Assembly (NCBI RefSeq): GCF_013362815.1
Contig: NZ_JABFVK010000038.1
Span: forward strand, 29,541 to 93,540
Length of the DNA stretch: 64,000 bases
Reading direction: 5' to 3'
DNA from: Hamadaea sp.
GTDB taxonomy: Bacteria; Actinomycetota; Actinomycetes; Mycobacteriales; Micromonosporaceae
Made by a program: the position numbers and the translations under genes. The notes under the pieces are model-generated. The model searched no databases. It had not been told where the DNA came from and saw only the letters and a list, made by a program, of their open reading frames with translations. Each line of letters starts with the position of its first letter. The stretch's first letter is position 1. Shown here one piece after another: positions 60,561 through 64,000 of the stretch.

Positions 60561-62997
60561 GGGGCAGGTACCGGCCGGTGAGGCTGCCTGGGGTGGCAGC
60601 CACGGTGGCCGGCGGGCCGGCAGCGACGATCTGGCCGCCGTCGGTTCCCCCGCCGGGGCCGAGGTCGATGACCCAGTCGGCTCCGGCGATCACCGCCACA
60701 TCGTGCTCGACCACGATCACGGTGTGGCCCGCGTCCACCAGCCCGTGCAGCTGCCGGGTGAGGACTTCGACGTCGGCCGGGTGTAGCCCGGTCGTCGGCT
60801 CGTCGAGCAGGTACAGCGTGCGGCCCCGCCGACCGCGTTGAAGTTCGGCGGCGAGCTTGATGCGTTGCGCCTCGCCGCCGGACAGCTCCGTCGCGGGCTG
60901 CCCGAGATGCAGATAGCCCAGCCCGACCTCGCGCAGTACGCCGAGACTCCGGGCCGCGGCGGGAACGTCGGCGAGGAACTCCGCCGCCTCGTCCACCGTG
61001 AGGTCGAGGACGTCGGCGATGGTCCGGTCGCGATAGGTGACCTCCAGCGTCTCCGCGTTGTACCGCGCGCCGTGACAGGTCGGGCAGGGCTGATAGGTCC
61101 CGGGGAGGAACAGCAGCTCCACCGCGACGAATCCCTCGCCTTGGCAGGTCTCGCAGCGGCCGCCTGCGACGTTGAAGGAGAACCGTCCGGCGGTGTAGCC
61201 ACGCTCCTTCGCCAACGGCGTACCGGCGAACACTTTGCGTACGGCGTCGAAGAGGCCGGTGTAGGTGGCCAGGTTCGACCGCGGCGTACGCCCGATCGGC
61301 CGTTGGTCCACCCGAACCAGGCGGTCGAGCTGCTCCAGGCCGGTGGCGGTCACGCCGACGGACGCGTCGACCGGTTCTTCGAACGCGTCGTCATCCGAGG
61401 AGTCTTCGGCCACATCCCCAGCGGAGGAATCGGAGGCGTCCGTACGGAGATGACCGGCGACGACGTCAGCGAGCACCTGACTGACCAACGTGGACTTGCC
61501 GGAGCCGGAGACTCCGGTGACCGCCGTGAACACGCCCACCGGAAACTCCACGCTTAGGTCCCGGAGATTGTGGCGGTCGATGCCGGACAGTCGCAGCCAA
61601 CCCTCAGGCTTCCGGGGCTCAGCAGCGGCAACAGTGTTCGACCCGAAGAGGAAGCGTGCTGTCGCTGATGCCTCCACACCGGACAGTCCATCGACGGGTC
61701 CACTGTAGAGAACTTCACCGCCGTGGGTTCCGGCGCCCGGACCGACGTCGATCAGCCACCCCGCTGTGCGTATCACTTGAAGATCGTGTTCCACCAGAAG
61801 CAGCGAGTTGCCCGCGGCCTGGAGTCGCGCGAGCAGCGTGACCAGGGGTTCGGTGTCGGCCGGATGCAGACCCGCGGACGGTTCGTCCAGGACGTAGACG
61901 ACGCCGAACAAGCCCGAGCGCAACTGGGTCGCGAGCCGGAGGCGTTGCAGCTCACCGGCGGAGAGCGTGGGCGTCGAGCGGTCGACGCTGAGGTAGCCGA
62001 GGCCGAGCTCGACGAGCAGATCGACCCGCGCGAGCAGGTCCGGGACGATGGTGGCCGCGGGTTCGGTCGCGTGGTCCGCCGCGCGCAGCCGAGCCGCGAG
62101 AGCCGACAACGGTAGTGCCGCCATGGCCGAGATGTCGAGATCGGCGAACGTGATCGCAAGCGACGAAGGCCGTAACCGGCGTCCTTGGCAGACCGGGCAC
62201 GGCGACGTACGCAGAAAGCGCCGCATCCGCTGCCGGATCGGCAGGCTCTTCGACGTCGCAAAGGTATGCAGCACATAGCGTTCGGCGCTCTGATAGCGCC
62301 CCTGGTACGGCCGCTGAATCCGGCCGACCTCGCGTTCCGGATGGACGGTCACGACCGGTTGCTCGTCGGTGAACAGGATCCAGTCACGATCGGATTGCGA
62401 CAGCTCCGACCATGGACGGTCCACGTCGTACCCAAGAGTCGCGAGGATGTCCCGGAAGTTCTTGCCCAGCCATGCTCCCGGCCACGCGGCGATCGCCCGG
62501 TCGCGAATGGACAATGACGGGTCGGGAACGAGCGAATCCTCGGTGACCCGATGGAGCAGCCCTTGCCCGTGGCACTCCGGACACGCCCCGGCCGGCGTGT
62601 TGGGCGAGAACGCGTCGGAGTCGAGCCGGGCCGCCCCGGCCGGATATTCGCCTGCTCGCGAGTAGAGCATGCGCAGCAGATTGGACAGCGTCGTCACGGT
62701 GCCGACCGACGAGCGGGATCCCGGCACCGCCCGCTGCTGGCCGAGCGCGACCGCCGGCGGCAGCCCGGTGATCTCGTCGACCTTGGGCGCGCCGACCTGA
62801 TTCAGCAGGCGGCGGGCGTACGGCGAGACCGATTCGAGGTAGCGGCGCTGTGCCTCGGCATAGATCGTGCCGAAGGCCAGCGACGACTTGCCGGAGCCGG
62901 ATACGCCGGTGACGACCACCAGCTCGTCGCGCGGGAACTCGACGTCGACGTTACGGAGATTGTGCTCGCGCGCTCCCCTGACCCGGACGAATCCCAC
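60556..62997 (-). CDS. Short UvrA-like ABC ATPase (UvrA2/DrrC type)
   Basis: 813-aa twin ABC ATPase related to the DNA damage protein UvrA. Walker [16 protein letters not shown] and [15 protein letters not shown], signature [15 protein letters not shown] and [15 protein letters not shown], and zinc modules CPECHGQG and CETCQGEG...CPTCHGA. At 813 aa it is shorter than UvrA (about 950); the UvrB-binding region seems reduced, as in the DrrC/UvrA2 group, which helps antibiotic producers tolerate DNA-binding drugs. GTG 62997 is chosen, after the previous stop. The stop lies in a family B repeat. Ten bases from the hydrolase gene; one operon. Confidence 0.9.
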   Translation of the reverse strand: MGFVRVRGAREHNLRNVDVEFPRDELVVVTGVSGSGKSSLAFGTIYAEAQRRYLESVSPYARRLLNQVGAPKVDEITGLPPAVALGQQRAVPGSRSSVGTVTTLSNLLRMLYSRAGEYPAGAARLDSDAFSPNTPAGACPECHGQGLLHRVTEDSLVPDPSLSIRDRAIAAWPGAWLGKNFRDILATLGYDVDRPWSELSQSDRDWILFTDEQPVVTVHPEREVGRIQRPYQGRYQSAERYVLHTFATSKSLPIRQRMRRFLRTSPCPVCQGRRLRPSSLAITFADLDISAMAALPLSALAARLRAADHATEPAATIVPDLLARVDLLVELGLGYLSVDRSTPTLSAGELQRLRLATQLRSGLFGVVYVLDEPSAGLHPADTEPLVTLLARLQAAGNSLLLVEHDLQVIRTAGWLIDVGPGAGTHGGEVLYSGPVDGLSGVEASATARFLFGSNTVAAAEPRKPEGWLRLSGIDRHNLRDLSVEFPVGVFTAVTGVSGSGKSTLVSQVLADVVAGHLRTDASDSSAGDVAEDSSDDDAFEEPVDASVGVTATGLEQLDRLVRVDQRPIGRTPRSNLATYTGLFDAVRKVFAGTPLAKERGYTAGRFSFNVAGGRCETCQGEGFVAVELLFLPGTYQPCPTCHGARYNAETLEVTYRDRTIADVLDLTVDEAAEFLADVPAAARSLGVLREVGLGYLHLGQPATELSGGEAQRIKLAAELQRGRRGRTLYLLDEPTTGLHPADVEVLTRQLHGLVDAGHTVIVVEHDVAVIAGADWVIDLGPGGGTDGGQIVAAGPPATVAATPGSLTGRYLPR

Positions 62998-63007
62998 TCG
63001 CCCATGA

Positions 63008-63982
63008 TCACACGATTTCGCCCAGGATCCGGGCGAACTCCTCGGGGCGTTCGATGTGCGGGCTGTGGCCGACGCCCGCGAACGTGATCTCCCGGTACCG
63101 GCCACCGGCAGCCGCGTAGCGGTCCAGCACTTCCCGCGTCTGGCGCACCATCGGTTGCGGCGGCGCCGTCTCCTCCCCCGGCCAGCCGGGTACCACGCCG
63201 AGTTTGCCCAGGTACGCGAGATCGAAGGCAGACGTGTCCGACACGATGACGTCTTCGTCTCCGCGTACCCAGGTGATCGGGGGCTTGCCCGTCAGGGCGA
63301 CCAGCGCGTCGGCGACGTTGTGATGGCCCGGGTCCATCGCGTTCGCCACGCCCCGCGTCCCCGCGCGTACGCCCGGCCACACCTCAGCGGACACGGCGTC
63401 GCCGGGATAGTTGTCCTCGCCGGTCGCGGTCGACAGCACCGTGTCGAGCAGGGCCTCCTCGTCGTCGCCGAGCGAAGCGGGATCAGCCACATAGCAGGTA
63501 CGCAACACCGCTCGGGGACTCGTCGGAGCCTCCCCCGATCGATCGCCGGCCGCGATCGCCGCGACGAAATCGGGGTTCACCGCACCCGCCCCACCCGCTC
63601 CGAACCCGTACGGCGACAGCGGCGACTCCAGGATCAGCGCTTTCACCTTCTCGGGGTGATCGAGGAGCAGCTGTGTGGCGACGCCACCGCCCATCGAGTG
63701 GCCGACGACCACCGCCGGGCCCATCGCGAGCGCGTCGAGCAGCGCGGCGAGGTCGTCCGCGAAATCCTTGAGCCCCCGGGTGGCGTCGACCGGCGCAGTC
63801 TCCGTGTCGCCGTAACCGCGCAGGTCCGGGGCGACGATGCGCCAATCCTCGGGCAGGTGACGCACCAGCGGCGCCCAGAACGCCCCCGACGAGCAGTTGC
63901 CGTGCACGAGAAGCACGGGCGGGCCGTCGAGCGGGCCGCGTACCAGGAGATTCTGCTCGATGCCGTGGGCGGTGACCTTCAT
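63008..63982 (-). CDS. Alpha/beta hydrolase
   Basis: 324-aa enzyme: VLLVHGNCSSGAFWAPLVRHLP oxyanion loop, APDLRGYGDTE, VVVGHSMGGGVATQLL nucleophile elbow (Ser), WVRGDEDVIV acid and GVGHSPHIERPEEFARIL His. The 3' end lies ten bases before the UvrA-like start. The sequence resembles haloalkane/epoxide-type or peroxidase-type hydrolases; its place beside a drug-tolerance ATPase could mean drug detoxification, but this is only a guess. The start ATG 63982 has GGCGGG upstream; the window ends 18 bases further on. Confidence 0.87.
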   Translation of the reverse strand: MKVTAHGIEQNLLVRGPLDGPPVLLVHGNCSSGAFWAPLVRHLPEDWRIVAPDLRGYGDTETAPVDATRGLKDFADDLAALLDALAMGPAVVVGHSMGGGVATQLLLDHPEKVKALILESPLSPYGFGAGGAGAVNPDFVAAIAAGDRSGEAPTSPRAVLRTCYVADPASLGDDEEALLDTVLSTATGEDNYPGDAVSAEVWPGVRAGTRGVANAMDPGHHNVADALVALTGKPPITWVRGDEDVIVSDTSAFDLAYLGKLGVVPGWPGEETAPPQPMVRQTREVLDRYAAAGGRYREITFAGVGHSPHIERPEEFARILGEIV

Positions 63983-64000
63983 CCCGCCATGCTCACCCCC

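Overview
This window comes from a high-GC actinomycete chromosome. The very high GC, the frequent GTG starts, the abundance of cgtacgc words and the gene families (a CvnD-type GTPase, a mycobacterial-type Lpd, LCP, HspR-type control of lon) suggest Micromonosporaceae or a close relative. This rests on sequence style, not on a database match. I see 52 protein genes, no rRNA, tRNA or CRISPR, no transposase and no integrase. No gap between genes exceeds 300 bp; the largest (1981-2236, 17300-17578, 26397-26647) hold a promoter with a palindrome, hairpin repeats, and nothing convincing, respectively.

Layout. 1-9.2 kb: 3' end of a sensor kinase, an S51-like peptidase, a lone CvnD-like GTPase, dihydrolipoyl dehydrogenase, an aldo/keto reductase, a membrane protein, an SDR, a phosphodiesterase and an EamA transporter. 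9.2-19.8 kb: hydrolase and TPR pair, a chitin/chitosan pair (GH20 then GH2), SDR with an EXPERA membrane protein, a YgjV-like protein, and a TrmB/LuxR-type regulator facing a secreted propeller protein. 19.8-35.3 kb: NmrA-SnoaL fusion, secreted PLD-like protein, FAD/GcvT dehydrogenase, small proteins, a GH63-like hydrolase, a GGDEF-EAL protein, thiolase, hydrolase with DUF3626, and LCP. 35.5-46 kb: lon with an HspR-type operator, a VOC and AraC pair, ArsR with an MFS exporter, two MarR-controlled loci, and a ClC channel. 46-55 kb: HdeD-like and other membrane proteins, a type VII-like substrate pair, and a three-gene surface-glycan operon. 55-64 kb: mtnA convergent with a class II aldolase, a multi-domain exo-beta-D-glucosaminidase (csxA), a short UvrA paralogue and a hydrolase.

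Functional threads. (1) GH20, the GH2 beside it and csxA together could turn chitin or chitosan oligosaccharides into GlcNAc and GlcN; the GH20 and csxA control regions share the 9-mer ATCTGTTAG. (2) mtnA plus a class II aldolase, with no mtnBCDE nearby, fits a methylthioribose/deoxyribose 'DHAP shunt'. (3) Fourteen genes have TANNNT six to eight bases before their start codon, the mark of leaderless transcripts; GH20 makes a fifteenth.

The most unusual layer is repetitive. At least four kinds of palindromic repeat sit between genes: A (ctggatcaggg hairpins), B/E (GATCATGA arms around a GGCGTGTCGC core), C (GTTATCCGGGATAAC) and D (gatcatgaacta...gcgggtgatca). At four genes (40873, 43011, 60556, 28032) the stop codon lies inside such an element, and one C pair is read in frame inside a glycosyltransferase. 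They look like spreading REP/MITE-type elements that also serve as gene ends.
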